Source of the DNA: Candidatus Daviesbacteria bacterium
GTDB lineage: Bacteria; Patescibacteria; Microgenomatia; Daviesbacterales; UBA10151
Reading direction: 5' to 3'
Assembly (NCBI GenBank): GCA_028687915.1
Contig: JAQTZF010000001.1
Coordinates: forward strand, 930,001 to 994,000
DNA: 64,000 bases
Of the stretch, positions 47,091 to 55,644 are shown piece by piece (within the stretch, counting starts at the first letter, position 1; each line of letters begins with the position of its first letter). The notes under the pieces were generated by a model. It ran no database searches, was not told where the DNA came from, and worked only from the letters and a program-made list of their open reading frames with translations. The translations under genes and the position numbers were made by a program.

Positions 47091-48697
47091 TTCTTAATTT
47101 TACTGGCAGCTTTAACAAATCCTGTAAATAAAGGATGCGGTTGCAAAGGACGGGATTTTAATTCTGGATGAAATTGAGTTCCAATAAAAAATGGATGGTC
47201 TTTTAATTCTATAATTTCAACTAATTTACCATCAGGTGAAGTCCCTGCAATAACCAAGCCATTATTTTCCAGTTCCTGCTTATATTTATTATTAAACTCA
47301 TATCGGTGACGGTGACGTTCACTAATTCTTTGTTTTCCATAAAGGCTTTTTGATATTGTTTTATTTTGCAAAACACAATCCCACGCCCCAAGTCTCATAG
47401 TCCCACCATAATTTTTTTCCAACAACTTTTTTTCTTGGTCTGGCATGATATGGATAACTGGATATTTGGTCTTAGAATTTATTTCTGTGGTATTTGCATT
47501 TGTAAAATCTAAGACATTTCTGGCAAATTCTACTACTGCCAATTGCATTCCATAACATAATCCAAGGTAGGGAATTTTGTTTTCTCTACAATATTTAATT
47601 GTTTCTATTTTTCCTTCAATATCCCTTGAACCAAATCCACCTGGAACAATAATCCCTTGAAAATTTTTTAATAGACTTATATCTTTTTCAACTTTCCCTG
47701 CATCAATCCATTCTATTTCAGGTTTATATCCTACTGTGTAGGCAGCATGTTTAAGTGCTTCAATTACTGAAATATATGCATCAGACAAAACACCATTACC
47801 ACTGGAAAAATACTTTCCAACAATTCCAATTTTTATAGGTACTTTTGCAATTTCAACACTATGGACAAATTCCCGCCATTTTGCCAAATCCGTCTTTTTC
47901 CTTTTCAAATTTAATTTTTCTAAAATCCTATCTGTCAATTTACAAGCTTCAAAATTTAATGGTACTTCATAAACATTTTTTACATCAGGCGCTGGAATAA
48001 TATCCTCTGGTTCTATTCCAGTATTAAAAGATAATCTTTTAGCACGGGGAGCATCTATAGATTCTGTTGATCTTGCAAGTAAAATATCAGGCTGAATACC
48101 AACGGAATGTAAATCACGAACAGACATTTGAGCTGGCTTGCTCTTCATCTCACCTAAAAATGATGGTACTGGCAAATATGTTACATGAATATGTACAACT
48201 TCATTTTGTTTTTTAAGTTTTAATAGCCTATTTGCTTCAAGAAATAATACATTTTGATATTCACCAGTAGTTCCACCAATTTCTACAACAACTATGTCTG
48301 CATTATTAGCTTTCCCAGCCAATTGAATGCGTTCAATAATTTCCTGAGTTACATTATGAATATCAACATAGTCTCCCTCATATTCCAGGTTTCGTTCTTT
48401 TTGGATAACTGTTAAATAAATACTTCCTTGGGTAGCAATATTTGTGGAATTTAAACTTTCACCTAAGTATCTTTCATAATGCCCTAAGTCTTGGTCAGCT
48501 TCTTTACCATCATCAAGAACAAATGTTTCACCATGAGCAAGCGGATTCATAGTTCCTGCATCAACATTTAAATAAGGATCCATTTTTAAAGGGACTACTT
48601 TATAACCAGCTGCTTTTAAAAGAAGGGCTATGGAAGCAGTTGCAATTCCTTTTCCTATTCCAGATATCACACCACCACTAACAAAAATATATTTCAT
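47087..48697 (-). CDS. pyrG: CTP synthase
   Basis: 536 residues, full length. Synthetase domain: YIFVSGGVISGIGKGIATAS (P-loop), KMDPYLNVDAGTMNPLAHGE, GTTGEYQNVLFLEANR. Glutaminase domain: VPGGFGSRDIEGK, YLGLCYGMQLAVVEFARNV (nucleophile Cys) and GTQFHPELKSRP (catalytic His/Glu). Makes CTP from UTP and glutamine. First gene of the pyrimidine cluster, with a 90-base leader that may begin with GGGCC, as discussed for its promoter. Confidence 0.97.
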   Translation of the reverse strand: MKYIFVSGGVISGIGKGIATASIALLLKAAGYKVVPLKMDPYLNVDAGTMNPLAHGETFVLDDGKEADQDLGHYERYLGESLNSTNIATQGSIYLTVIQKERNLEYEGDYVDIHNVTQEIIERIQLAGKANNADIVVVEIGGTTGEYQNVLFLEANRLLKLKKQNEVVHIHVTYLPVPSFLGEMKSKPAQMSVRDLHSVGIQPDILLARSTESIDAPRAKRLSFNTGIEPEDIIPAPDVKNVYEVPLNFEACKLTDRILEKLNLKRKKTDLAKWREFVHSVEIAKVPIKIGIVGKYFSSGNGVLSDAYISVIEALKHAAYTVGYKPEIEWIDAGKVEKDISLLKNFQGIIVPGGFGSRDIEGKIETIKYCRENKIPYLGLCYGMQLAVVEFARNVLDFTNANTTEINSKTKYPVIHIMPDQEKKLLEKNYGGTMRLGAWDCVLQNKTISKSLYGKQRISERHRHRYEFNNKYKQELENNGLVIAGTSPDGKLVEIIELKDHPFFIGTQFHPELKSRPLQPHPLFTGFVKAASKIKK

Positions 48698-48729
48698 AAT
48701 TTCAATTACAAAACTTAAAATTGAAATTT

Positions 48730-48742
48730 CAAGCTCTGCTTA
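48730..48742 (-). repeat. Copy of the CAAGCTYTGCTTA 13-mer in the pyrG leader
   Basis: CAAGCTCTGCTTA, identical to the copy in dnaX (33039) and one base different from those at 45809 and 45835. Confidence 0.5.
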
Positions 48743-48761
48743 TATAAACAATTTGGAGAAT

Positions 48762-48787
48762 CCTAAAATGGGTAGTTTTTTAGGCCC
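48762..48787 (-). promoter_or_regulatory. 5' hairpin of the pyrG leader with GGGCC start
   Basis: The predicted first bases are GGGCC (48787-48783). Immediately after, CCTAAAA (48784-48778) pairs with TTTTAGG (48768-48762), leaving a 9-base loop that contains ACCC. No T-run follows the stem. Confidence 0.4.
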
Positions 48788-48793
48788 TAACTA

Positions 48794-48822
48794 TAATTAC
48801 TGTTTTTGGGGTTTGATGTCAA
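48794..48822 (-). promoter_or_regulatory. Promoter of pyrG
   Basis: TTGACA (48822-48817), 17-base spacer, TAATTA (48799-48794), then TAGTTA and GGGCC. The first G is at the expected +1 position. TATAGT three bases downstream is an alternative -10 with a 20-base spacer. Confidence 0.5.
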
Positions 48823-48838
48823 TGGGGATAATTAAAAA

Positions 48839-49123
48839 TTATGAAAAAAGGCTTAACCGACTAGGGTGCATTCCCTTAATCTGATTTTCAGCAGCCTCAC
48901 GTTGCATCTGTGCTTTAATCTTAGCTGCTTCTACAGGATCTACACTTTCTATTTGTGGTAGTCGCGGACAAAAATCATTTACTCTAGAGTGCAAAGTTGT
49001 AGGGCTGTTTGCATCATCTGTTATCATCTTTCTCTCTTTACCAAAGATATCATCAAACCCTGTTTCATTGGCAGAACCTGAAGAATCGCCGCTTGCTTCA
49101 TAACCTAATGAATTTTCTATCAT
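48839..49123 (-). CDS. Unrecognised 94-residue polar protein
   Basis: No family recognised. Acidic, Ser/Gly-rich N-terminal half (GYEASGDSSGSANETGFDD) that is probably disordered, then a helical half with EAAKIKAQMQREAAENQIKG. No membrane helix. TTGACA followed after 15 bases by TACTAT lies upstream with a ten-base leader. Between pyrG and topA on the same strand. Confidence 0.55.
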   Translation of the reverse strand: MIENSLGYEASGDSSGSANETGFDDIFGKERKMITDDANSPTTLHSRVNDFCPRLPQIESVDPVEAAKIKAQMQREAAENQIKGMHPSRLSLFS

Positions 49124-49156
49124 TAATTAATTGATAGTATATCCCGTAGTATCTTG

Positions 49157-51136
49157 TCAACTATCTGCTTTTTTGGGTTTCGTCCATGAAGCAAACTTAC
49201 AATTTGGCCAATTTCTACATCCATAAAAAGGCCTGCCTTTTTTAGTTTTTCTCATTACTATCTCACCACCACAATCAGGACAAATAGCATCAACAGCCTG
49301 TTCATAACTTTCTGTATGTTTACAATCCGGAAAACCAGAACACGCTAAAAACTTACCAAATTTACCAAACTTAATCACTAACTTCTTACCACATTCAGGA
49401 CAATCTTTATCTGTTTCTTCAGCAATAACTTTTACTCTCTCAGCTTCTCCTTCTACTTTTTCTAACTTTTCAGCAAAGGGCTTATAAAAACTGGAAATAA
49501 TTGGTTTCCATTGTTTCTCACCAGTAGCAATAGAATCGAGATTATCTTCCATCTCTGCAGTAAAAGTATAATCAAAAATATCTGGGAAATATTTCATTAA
49601 AAAATTATTTACAGTTATCCCAAGCTCAGTTGGAAAAAATTTCTTTTCTCTTTTTTCAACATAATATCTATCCTGAATAGTAGATAAAATAGGTGCATAA
49701 GTTGAAGGTCTGCCAATACCCAACTCTTCCAACTTTTTAATTAAAGAAGCCTCATTAAATCTGGGAGGTGGTTCTGTAAAATGCTGGTTTGGTAAAAGTG
49801 TAAGCAAACTTAAGCTTTCATTCTCTTTTAATTCTGGTAATGATTGTGAATCTTTTTCTCCTTCTTCTTCCTCTTCTATAACTTTTCCAAAAACTTTTAA
49901 CCACCCATCAAATTTAATAGTACTTCCAGTTGCTCTAAACAAATATGAGCTTGCAGCAGTTACATCCACCGAAGTTTGATCCATCACAGCTTCGCTCATT
50001 TGAGAAGCCATCATTCTTTTCCAAATAAGTTCATATACCCTTATATAATCGCGTGTCATCCCCTCTGATGTTTTTAAAGTTTCACCAGTCACATTTATAT
50101 TAGTAGGTCTGATTGCCTCATGAGCTTCCTGAGCTACTTTTGATTTTGTTTTATAAACTCTGGCAGATTGTGGCACATAATTTTTTCCAAAATTTGTTTC
50201 AATATAACTTCTGGCTTGAGATATAGCTTGAGTAGATAAATTAACTGAATCTGTTCTCATATAGGTAATTAACCCATGCTCATATAATGTTTGAGCAATC
50301 ATCATTGTTTTTTTAGCACTCATGCCTAAACGATTAGATGATGTTTGCTGTAAAGTTGAGGTGGTAAATGGAGGAGCGGGAAATTTTCTAACTTCTTTTT
50401 TGGCAATTCTTGAAATTTTATATTCTGCTGCTTCTAAGGCTTTAACATGATTATTTGCTTCGATTTGATTATTTATTACTAATTTTTTACCATCTTTTTC
50501 AATGAGGTTTGCAATAAAATGTCCTGCACCGGACTTAAGGTCTGCTTCAATGGACCAATATTCAACAGCTTTAAATGCATTTACTTCTGCTTCACGCTCT
50601 ACAATTAAACGTAATGCAACAGACTGAACTCTTCCCGCAGATAATCCGGATTTAACTTTTCTCCATAAGAGAGGGGATAATTTATAACCTACTATTCTAT
50701 CTAAAACTCTTCTGGCTTGTTGGGCATCTACCAACCTTAAGTCAACTTCTCTGGGATCCTCAAAAGCCTCCTTAATAGCACTTTCTGTAATTTCATGAAA
50801 AGCTACCCGGGATGTAGGAATCTTTGCCATTCCCTTGCTTTCTGTTAAAAGATACTGCAAATGCCAGGCAATTGCTTCTCCTTCACGGTCAGGGTCTGTT
50901 GCTAACCATAAATTTTCTGCTGTTTTAGCAATTTTTTTTAACTCATTAACTTTTTTAACTTTATCTCTTGGAACAACATATTTTGGTTCAAAATTATTTT
51001 CGGTGTCAATTCCTAATTCTGATTTTGGTAAATCTCTGATATGACCCATTGAAGCTTCCACGCGATAATCGCTTCCAAGATATTTGGAAAGAGTTCTGGC
51101 TTTGGTTGGTGACTCAACAATAACTAAATTTTTCAT
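49157..51136 (-). CDS. topA: DNA topoisomerase I
   Basis: 659 residues. Toprim: VIVESPTKARTLSKYLGSDY and LATDPDREGEAIAWHL (D-x-D-x-E). Active Tyr in HGLITYMRTDSVNLS; VGRVQSVALRLI-like SAGRVQSVALRLIVEREAEV; and KLEELGIGRPSTYAPILSTI. Two C-terminal Cys4 topoisomerase zinc ribbons follow: CPECGKK...CSGFPDC and CPDCGGE...CRNWPNC. Relaxes negative supercoils. A perfect inverted repeat lies just upstream (51155-51171). Confidence 0.97.
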   Translation of the reverse strand: MKNLVIVESPTKARTLSKYLGSDYRVEASMGHIRDLPKSELGIDTENNFEPKYVVPRDKVKKVNELKKIAKTAENLWLATDPDREGEAIAWHLQYLLTESKGMAKIPTSRVAFHEITESAIKEAFEDPREVDLRLVDAQQARRVLDRIVGYKLSPLLWRKVKSGLSAGRVQSVALRLIVEREAEVNAFKAVEYWSIEADLKSGAGHFIANLIEKDGKKLVINNQIEANNHVKALEAAEYKISRIAKKEVRKFPAPPFTTSTLQQTSSNRLGMSAKKTMMIAQTLYEHGLITYMRTDSVNLSTQAISQARSYIETNFGKNYVPQSARVYKTKSKVAQEAHEAIRPTNINVTGETLKTSEGMTRDYIRVYELIWKRMMASQMSEAVMDQTSVDVTAASSYLFRATGSTIKFDGWLKVFGKVIEEEEEGEKDSQSLPELKENESLSLLTLLPNQHFTEPPPRFNEASLIKKLEELGIGRPSTYAPILSTIQDRYYVEKREKKFFPTELGITVNNFLMKYFPDIFDYTFTAEMEDNLDSIATGEKQWKPIISSFYKPFAEKLEKVEGEAERVKVIAEETDKDCPECGKKLVIKFGKFGKFLACSGFPDCKHTESYEQAVDAICPDCGGEIVMRKTKKGRPFYGCRNWPNCKFASWTKPKKADS

Positions 51137-51154
51137 AACTACTTTATTAAGGCT

Positions 51155-51171
51155 ACTGGTAGTTTACCAGT
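51155..51171. promoter_or_regulatory. Perfect 7-bp inverted repeat upstream of topA
   Basis: ACTGGTA, GTT, TACCAGT, between the divergent topA and 51232 genes. A second, smaller one (GGTTT AAG AAACC) lies about 30 bases away. Operator or 5' UTR hairpin; not followed by a T-run. Confidence 0.4.
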
Positions 51172-51231
51172 CTTGTCAAGCTTTTTGGGGATTGACACTG
51201 GTTTAAGAAACCCTGTAAAGTATTTAAGATT

Positions 51232-51657
51232 ATGGCAATTATAGAACAACGAGCTGTCTCAAAAGTTACTTTTATCGAACAAAGTCTTCAACCAGTTACA
51301 GATACTTCAAAAATAACAGATTTAATTGTCATTAAAAGAGGAGAAACACCATTTGATTTAGTACTTCTTATGTCTTTTAATAGAAATGCTCCTTTTTGTC
51401 TTCCGCCATCAGATAGTGATGAATCCTTCAGAGCTACCTTTAATTTAATGGAAGAAAGAGATGTAACCATGTACTCTCCAAGAGATCAACGACTTTTTCA
51501 AATAGATACCCCTATTTTTCAGCATACATACTTAGGAACCGGGAAATATACAGAACTACTAGCTTCACGAAAAGCTAGAAAAAGGGCTTTAATCGAAAAA
51601 ATTGCCCGAAATATAAATTCCATACGAGCCTTAAAAGAAAGTACTCCAGTTCGATAG
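51232..51657 (+). CDS. Unrecognised 141-residue protein
   Basis: No family recognised. Soluble alpha/beta composition: SKITDLIVIKRGETPFDLVL in the first half and a basic C-terminal helix (LLASRKARKRALIEKIARN). TTGACA at 51192-51197 with TAAAGT 18 bases later gives a candidate promoter. Divergent from topA and convergent with the AAA+ gene (five bases between stops). Confidence 0.55.
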   Translation: MAIIEQRAVSKVTFIEQSLQPVTDTSKITDLIVIKRGETPFDLVLLMSFNRNAPFCLPPSDSDESFRATFNLMEERDVTMYSPRDQRLFQIDTPIFQHTYLGTGKYTELLASRKARKRALIEKIARNINSIRALKESTPVR

Positions 51658-51662
51658 AATAG

Positions 51663-54179
51663 TTAAATCAACACTTGTTGGTCTAAAATAATTTTTTCTC
51701 CCTTTGGAACTTTGCCTTCTAAAATCATGACAGAAAGTCTAGCTTCTAAAGTATCCTGAATTAAGCGTCTTAAGGGTCTGGCTCCCATAACCTGGTCAAA
51801 ACCTTTCTCAGCTAACTTTGCAATTAGGTCTTCTGAAAAATCAACAATATATCCCTGAAGTTTTAGTTGTTCTTTTAAAGAGGCAAGTTTTAAAATAACA
51901 ATTTTTTGTAAATCCGCTTTTGATAAAGGCTTAAAAATAACAGTGGCATCAAATCTGTTTAAAAGTTCCGGAGTATATACTTTCATAAGTTCTTCTTTAA
52001 CCAAAGGTTGTATTTGTTCAACTGTTTTCCCTTGCTGTAAATTTTGAGCAATAGTTAGGCTGGCAGCGTTTGAAGTGGCAATAATAATAGTATTACTAAA
52101 ATCAATAACTCTTCCTTTACCATCAGTTAATCTTCCATCATCAAAAACCTGCAAAAATAAATTCAGGATATTTTTATCTGCTTTTTCAAACTCATCAAGC
52201 AAAATTAAAGAAAAAGGCTTTGTTCTTATAACATCAGTAATTAATCCTTCATTAAACTCATCACCAATTAATCTTTTTATAGCATCAGTATTTTGAAACT
52301 CCGACATATCCAACCTTAAAAAATTTCCTTTTTCCAGAAAATAAGTTTCAGATAAAATTTTAGCTAGTTCTGTCTTACCAACACCAGTAGGACCTACAAA
52401 AAGGAATGACCCAATTGGTTTTTGTTGTTCTCTTAATCCTGCAGTTGCACGGCGCAATGTACTTGCAATAGTAGTCACAGCTTCTTCCTGATCTATAAAT
52501 CTCTGATGAATTGTTTCCTCAAGGTTTAGTACCTGCTTTTTTGCTTCTACAGACGAATCTCCAACTGGAATTTTAACAGACGATTGGATAGTTTTTTCCA
52601 CCACATTTTTTGTTATCCATCCATTAGTCTGATTTACCTGACTTTGTTTAAATAGATGGATGGCTGAGTCTGGCAATACCCGGTCATGAATATACCTTTG
52701 TGAAAGATCAGCCATCTCACGAATAGCCAGCATTGTGGTTTGAATTTTTGCTTTGCGTGAATAATCAATACTTCTGTCTTGTAAAATTTTTATAGTATCC
52801 TCAAGTGAAGCAGGAGGCAAATCAACTCTGGTGAAATTTCTTAAAAAAGCACTATTTCTTTCTAAAACCCTTGAATAATTTACAGGTTCTGTTGTAGTAA
52901 TAAATTGTATTTTAGAAGATTCAATAAAAGGTAATAACAGGGACAACAAGTTTAAACTAGCACCAGCTTCACCCAAACCAAAATTTTGAATTTCATCAAC
53001 ATAGATAATAATATTTCCAGAATAATTTGCTTCATCAAAAATAGTTTTTAATTTTTCAGCCAATTCCCCTTGTTCCTTAATTCCAGATAACAGCCTGGTA
53101 AAGTCCAATGAAACTATTCTTTTGGTGGTTAAAGCAGGTGGAGCATCCCCAGCCACAATAATCTTAGCCAAGAATTTCACAAGAGCTGCTTTACCACTTC
53201 CAGGCTCAGCCACTAAAATTACATTTCTCCCTTCAGACAAAGACAATGTATTTATTACTTGAGATACTACTTCTTTTCTGCCTACAAAATCAGCAATATT
53301 TTCTGTAGTGGCTTGTTTTGTAAAATCATCACATACAGAATCCAAAGTAGGCGTTGGTGTTCCTAACCAACCTCGATTTACACCTCTTAAATGATGTACA
53401 GCAAAATCTTCATCCCAAAATGGAATCATTCTCCATCTATCAGCTTTCTTTTGTAAGTAATCCAAAGTATCTATGAAGTCCTTTGTAGAAAGATTCATTT
53501 TCATAAGTTCATTTTCAATTTCTGGTATTGATAAAATAATACTGACAAAAAATATATCTTCAGTTAGATATGGCGCTTTGATTTGCTTAGCTATATCCCA
53601 AGCCTTTTGATTAATTGATACTTCTGAATAATCTTTTGGGAAATTAATAAAATCTTTTGGTGTTTTTTCCAAACTTACTAAAAATTGTCTTACGTTTTCA
53701 CTTTTTAAAAGAAACATTAACTCAACATTCTTTTTGGAAACTTTACTACTTTGCCAAATATCTTCAACACGCTTTATCTGCCAAACCTTTTTTAAAGGAT
53801 GAGCTAATATATGAAAACCAAATAAAATTAAACCAGAGAAGAAAAAAAGTTTTAACAAAAGACCAAGTTCATTATTAATTAAAAAACAAACTACAGGCAA
53901 GGTAAACCAAATGATTGCAATAACAAAAACTAAAATAACTACACAAACAAATGCAAATAAACCTAATAATATTCTGGAAAGTCGAAATAAAATACTAAGC
54001 ATTCTTCCGGTAATACTGGCATCATGGAACAGGGGAACAAATAATAATTTAAACATTAACTTTATGGCAAAATCTTCTTCTAATAATAAGAAGAGATTCT
54101 TTAAAGTACGCAAGAAAAACACTAAACTTTCAGGATACCAAAAACTTATTAAACGTATGGGCAGATAGGCAAGTTTCAT
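51663..54179 (-). CDS. Membrane-anchored Clp-like double AAA+ ATPase with altered pore loops
   Basis: 838 residues. Two transmembrane helices (about 68-98 and 104-124) replace the soluble Clp N-domain. D1 has a degenerate Walker A (A324-EPGSGK-A331; usual final S/T is Ala) and Walker B VDEIQNF. D2 is intact: GPTGVGKTEL (596-605), ILLDEFEKAD, NRFDATVIF (Arg finger) and GARPLRR (sensor 2). The D1 pore-loop K-Y-R-G is KEQG, and the D2 loop is shortened: RLIGDEFNEGL lacks the G-Y-V-G insert. No ClpP-binding loop seen. Threading activity is therefore doubtful; it may remodel membrane partners. Coupled to the gene upstream by TAATG. Confidence 0.88.
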   Translation of the reverse strand: MKLAYLPIRLISFWYPESLVFFLRTLKNLFLLLEEDFAIKLMFKLLFVPLFHDASITGRMLSILFRLSRILLGLFAFVCVVILVFVIAIIWFTLPVVCFLINNELGLLLKLFFFSGLILFGFHILAHPLKKVWQIKRVEDIWQSSKVSKKNVELMFLLKSENVRQFLVSLEKTPKDFINFPKDYSEVSINQKAWDIAKQIKAPYLTEDIFFVSIILSIPEIENELMKMNLSTKDFIDTLDYLQKKADRWRMIPFWDEDFAVHHLRGVNRGWLGTPTPTLDSVCDDFTKQATTENIADFVGRKEVVSQVINTLSLSEGRNVILVAEPGSGKAALVKFLAKIIVAGDAPPALTTKRIVSLDFTRLLSGIKEQGELAEKLKTIFDEANYSGNIIIYVDEIQNFGLGEAGASLNLLSLLLPFIESSKIQFITTTEPVNYSRVLERNSAFLRNFTRVDLPPASLEDTIKILQDRSIDYSRKAKIQTTMLAIREMADLSQRYIHDRVLPDSAIHLFKQSQVNQTNGWITKNVVEKTIQSSVKIPVGDSSVEAKKQVLNLEETIHQRFIDQEEAVTTIASTLRRATAGLREQQKPIGSFLFVGPTGVGKTELAKILSETYFLEKGNFLRLDMSEFQNTDAIKRLIGDEFNEGLITDVIRTKPFSLILLDEFEKADKNILNLFLQVFDDGRLTDGKGRVIDFSNTIIIATSNAASLTIAQNLQQGKTVEQIQPLVKEELMKVYTPELLNRFDATVIFKPLSKADLQKIVILKLASLKEQLKLQGYIVDFSEDLIAKLAEKGFDQVMGARPLRRLIQDTLEARLSVMILEGKVPKGEKIILDQQVLI

Positions 54180-54541
54180 TATTTTACTCTAATCAAATTT
54201 CCTTTTTGATCAAGCTCGACAAAATGTTTAGCTCGACCCTCAATATATGCCTGACATTGGTTCTTAGGCAAATCATCAGCTGTAATCCTTGGGTTATGTA
54301 CAATATCAGCCACCCAACCAGGAATTAAATCATTTGTTAAACACGAACCATTTTCCAGATCTATCCCTTTTGACTGCTCTTTATACAAGCTAATAGCAGC
54401 AGAAACAGCTTTATCAACTTCTGGTGAATTTCCTTGTTTATAAATAAAAGTATTATCTCTTAAAAAAAGCATTACACCAAAAGATGTAATAATAATCACT
54501 AATAACACTATCCAAAATAGTACCTTTTTATTTGATAACAT
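54179..54541 (-). CDS. Small membrane-anchored protein coupled to the AAA+ gene
   Basis: 120 residues. One N-terminal transmembrane helix (8-27), then an extracytoplasmic domain with two Cys (GSCLTNDLIPGWVADIVHNP and KNQCQAYIEGRAKHF) that could form a disulfide, ending in LIRVK. No family recognised. Its stop overlaps the ATG of the AAA+ gene by one base, and it follows dprA by 12 bases, so it is translated together with the membrane ATPase and is a candidate partner. Confidence 0.65.
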   Translation of the reverse strand: MLSNKKVLFWIVLLVIIITSFGVMLFLRDNTFIYKQGNSPEVDKAVSAAISLYKEQSKGIDLENGSCLTNDLIPGWVADIVHNPRITADDLPKNQCQAYIEGRAKHFVELDQKGNLIRVK

Positions 54542-54553
54542 TACCTTATCTTA

Positions 54554-55642
54554 TCAAATTTTTGTATAGTTTCCTCCACCCAAATTTTTTACTACACCCT
54601 GAATCTCTAACTTTACTAAACTAGAAGAAATAATAGCTGCAGAGAGCTTTAAATTTCTGCATAATTCATCTACATGCTGGTTTTCATTTTCCAAAGCATC
54701 ATAAATTTTCTGCTCTATCTCTGATAATTTAATATCACTCCTAGTTCCTAAATCTAAATTCTTAAGTCCTTTTATACCCAACTCTTCCAGTATTTCTGAT
54801 GGTTCTGTTACCAGCCTTGCCCCTTGTTTAATTAAAGCAGAAGGGCCTTTTGATAATTCTGAGGTAATTGGTCCTGGAATAGCAAAAACTTCTCTTCCCT
54901 GATCCAAAGCTAATTTAGCAGTAATTAATGAACCTGAATTCTCTGCAGCCTCTGTAACAAGCGTTGCTTGTGATAGACCTGAAATAATTCTATTGCGGGC
55001 AGGAAAATTTCCAGGAAGAGATTGTTCAGAGGGAGCAAATTCAGACATAACTGCACCAAATCCATCAGCAATATTTTTTGCGAGTGAAATATTCTCTGAA
55101 GGAAAAATATTTTTTAATCCCCCGCCTAATATTGCTAAAGTCCTACCTTTAGCCTTAATCACAGCTTTATGTGCACAAGTATCAACTCCATGGGCTAAGC
55201 CTGAAACAATAGTTAAGCCAGCATTAGATAATTCTGTAGCAAATTTTTCTGTAATAACTGTGCCATAACCACTTATTTTTCTGGTTCCTACAATAGCTAA
55301 ACAATTTTTATCTGCTGGTAATAAATCCCCAAGATAATATAAAACAATTGGTGGATCATAAATTTCTTTTAAAAGTTTTGGGTATTTATCATCAAATATA
55401 GTTAAATATTTAATACCAGATTTTAAGATCCCTTCAACATATTTTTCCGGATCTAAAGTTTTTCTTGCATTTACCAAATTAGAGACAACTGATTGAGGAA
55501 TTCCTCTTGTTAAAATTTCTTTTTCATTCAATTCCCAAATAACTTTTGGGTCTTCAAAATAATCTAATAAATTTTTTAATCTAATTGGTCCTAATCCATG
55601 AACAGAATGTAAAGCAAGTAGATAGGGCAGATTATTTTTCAT
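54554..55642 (-). CDS. dprA: DNA processing protein DprA
   Basis: 362 residues. N-terminal helix-hairpin-helix-like LHSVHGLGPIRLKNLLDYFE, the Rossmann-like core LAIVGTRKISGYGTVITEKF, VSGLAHGVDTCAHKAVI, ILGGGLKNIFPSENISLAKN, NRIISGLSQATLVTEAAENS, and a C-terminal winged helix (IYDALENENQHVDELCRNLK). Protects incoming single strands and loads RecA in natural transformation, a process CPR bacteria are thought to use. Two bases after the mrdA stop. Confidence 0.95.
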   Translation of the reverse strand: MKNNLPYLLALHSVHGLGPIRLKNLLDYFEDPKVIWELNEKEILTRGIPQSVVSNLVNARKTLDPEKYVEGILKSGIKYLTIFDDKYPKLLKEIYDPPIVLYYLGDLLPADKNCLAIVGTRKISGYGTVITEKFATELSNAGLTIVSGLAHGVDTCAHKAVIKAKGRTLAILGGGLKNIFPSENISLAKNIADGFGAVMSEFAPSEQSLPGNFPARNRIISGLSQATLVTEAAENSGSLITAKLALDQGREVFAIPGPITSELSKGPSALIKQGARLVTEPSEILEELGIKGLKNLDLGTRSDIKLSEIEQKIYDALENENQHVDELCRNLKLSAAIISSSLVKLEIQGVVKNLGGGNYTKI

Positions 55643-55644
55643 TT

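Noticed and set aside
43082..48697. UGA read as glycine, as in some CPR groups
   Set aside because: UGA functions as the stop in ATGA overlaps of pyrG/kinase and dut/tmk-thyX, and no conserved gene contains internal UGA.
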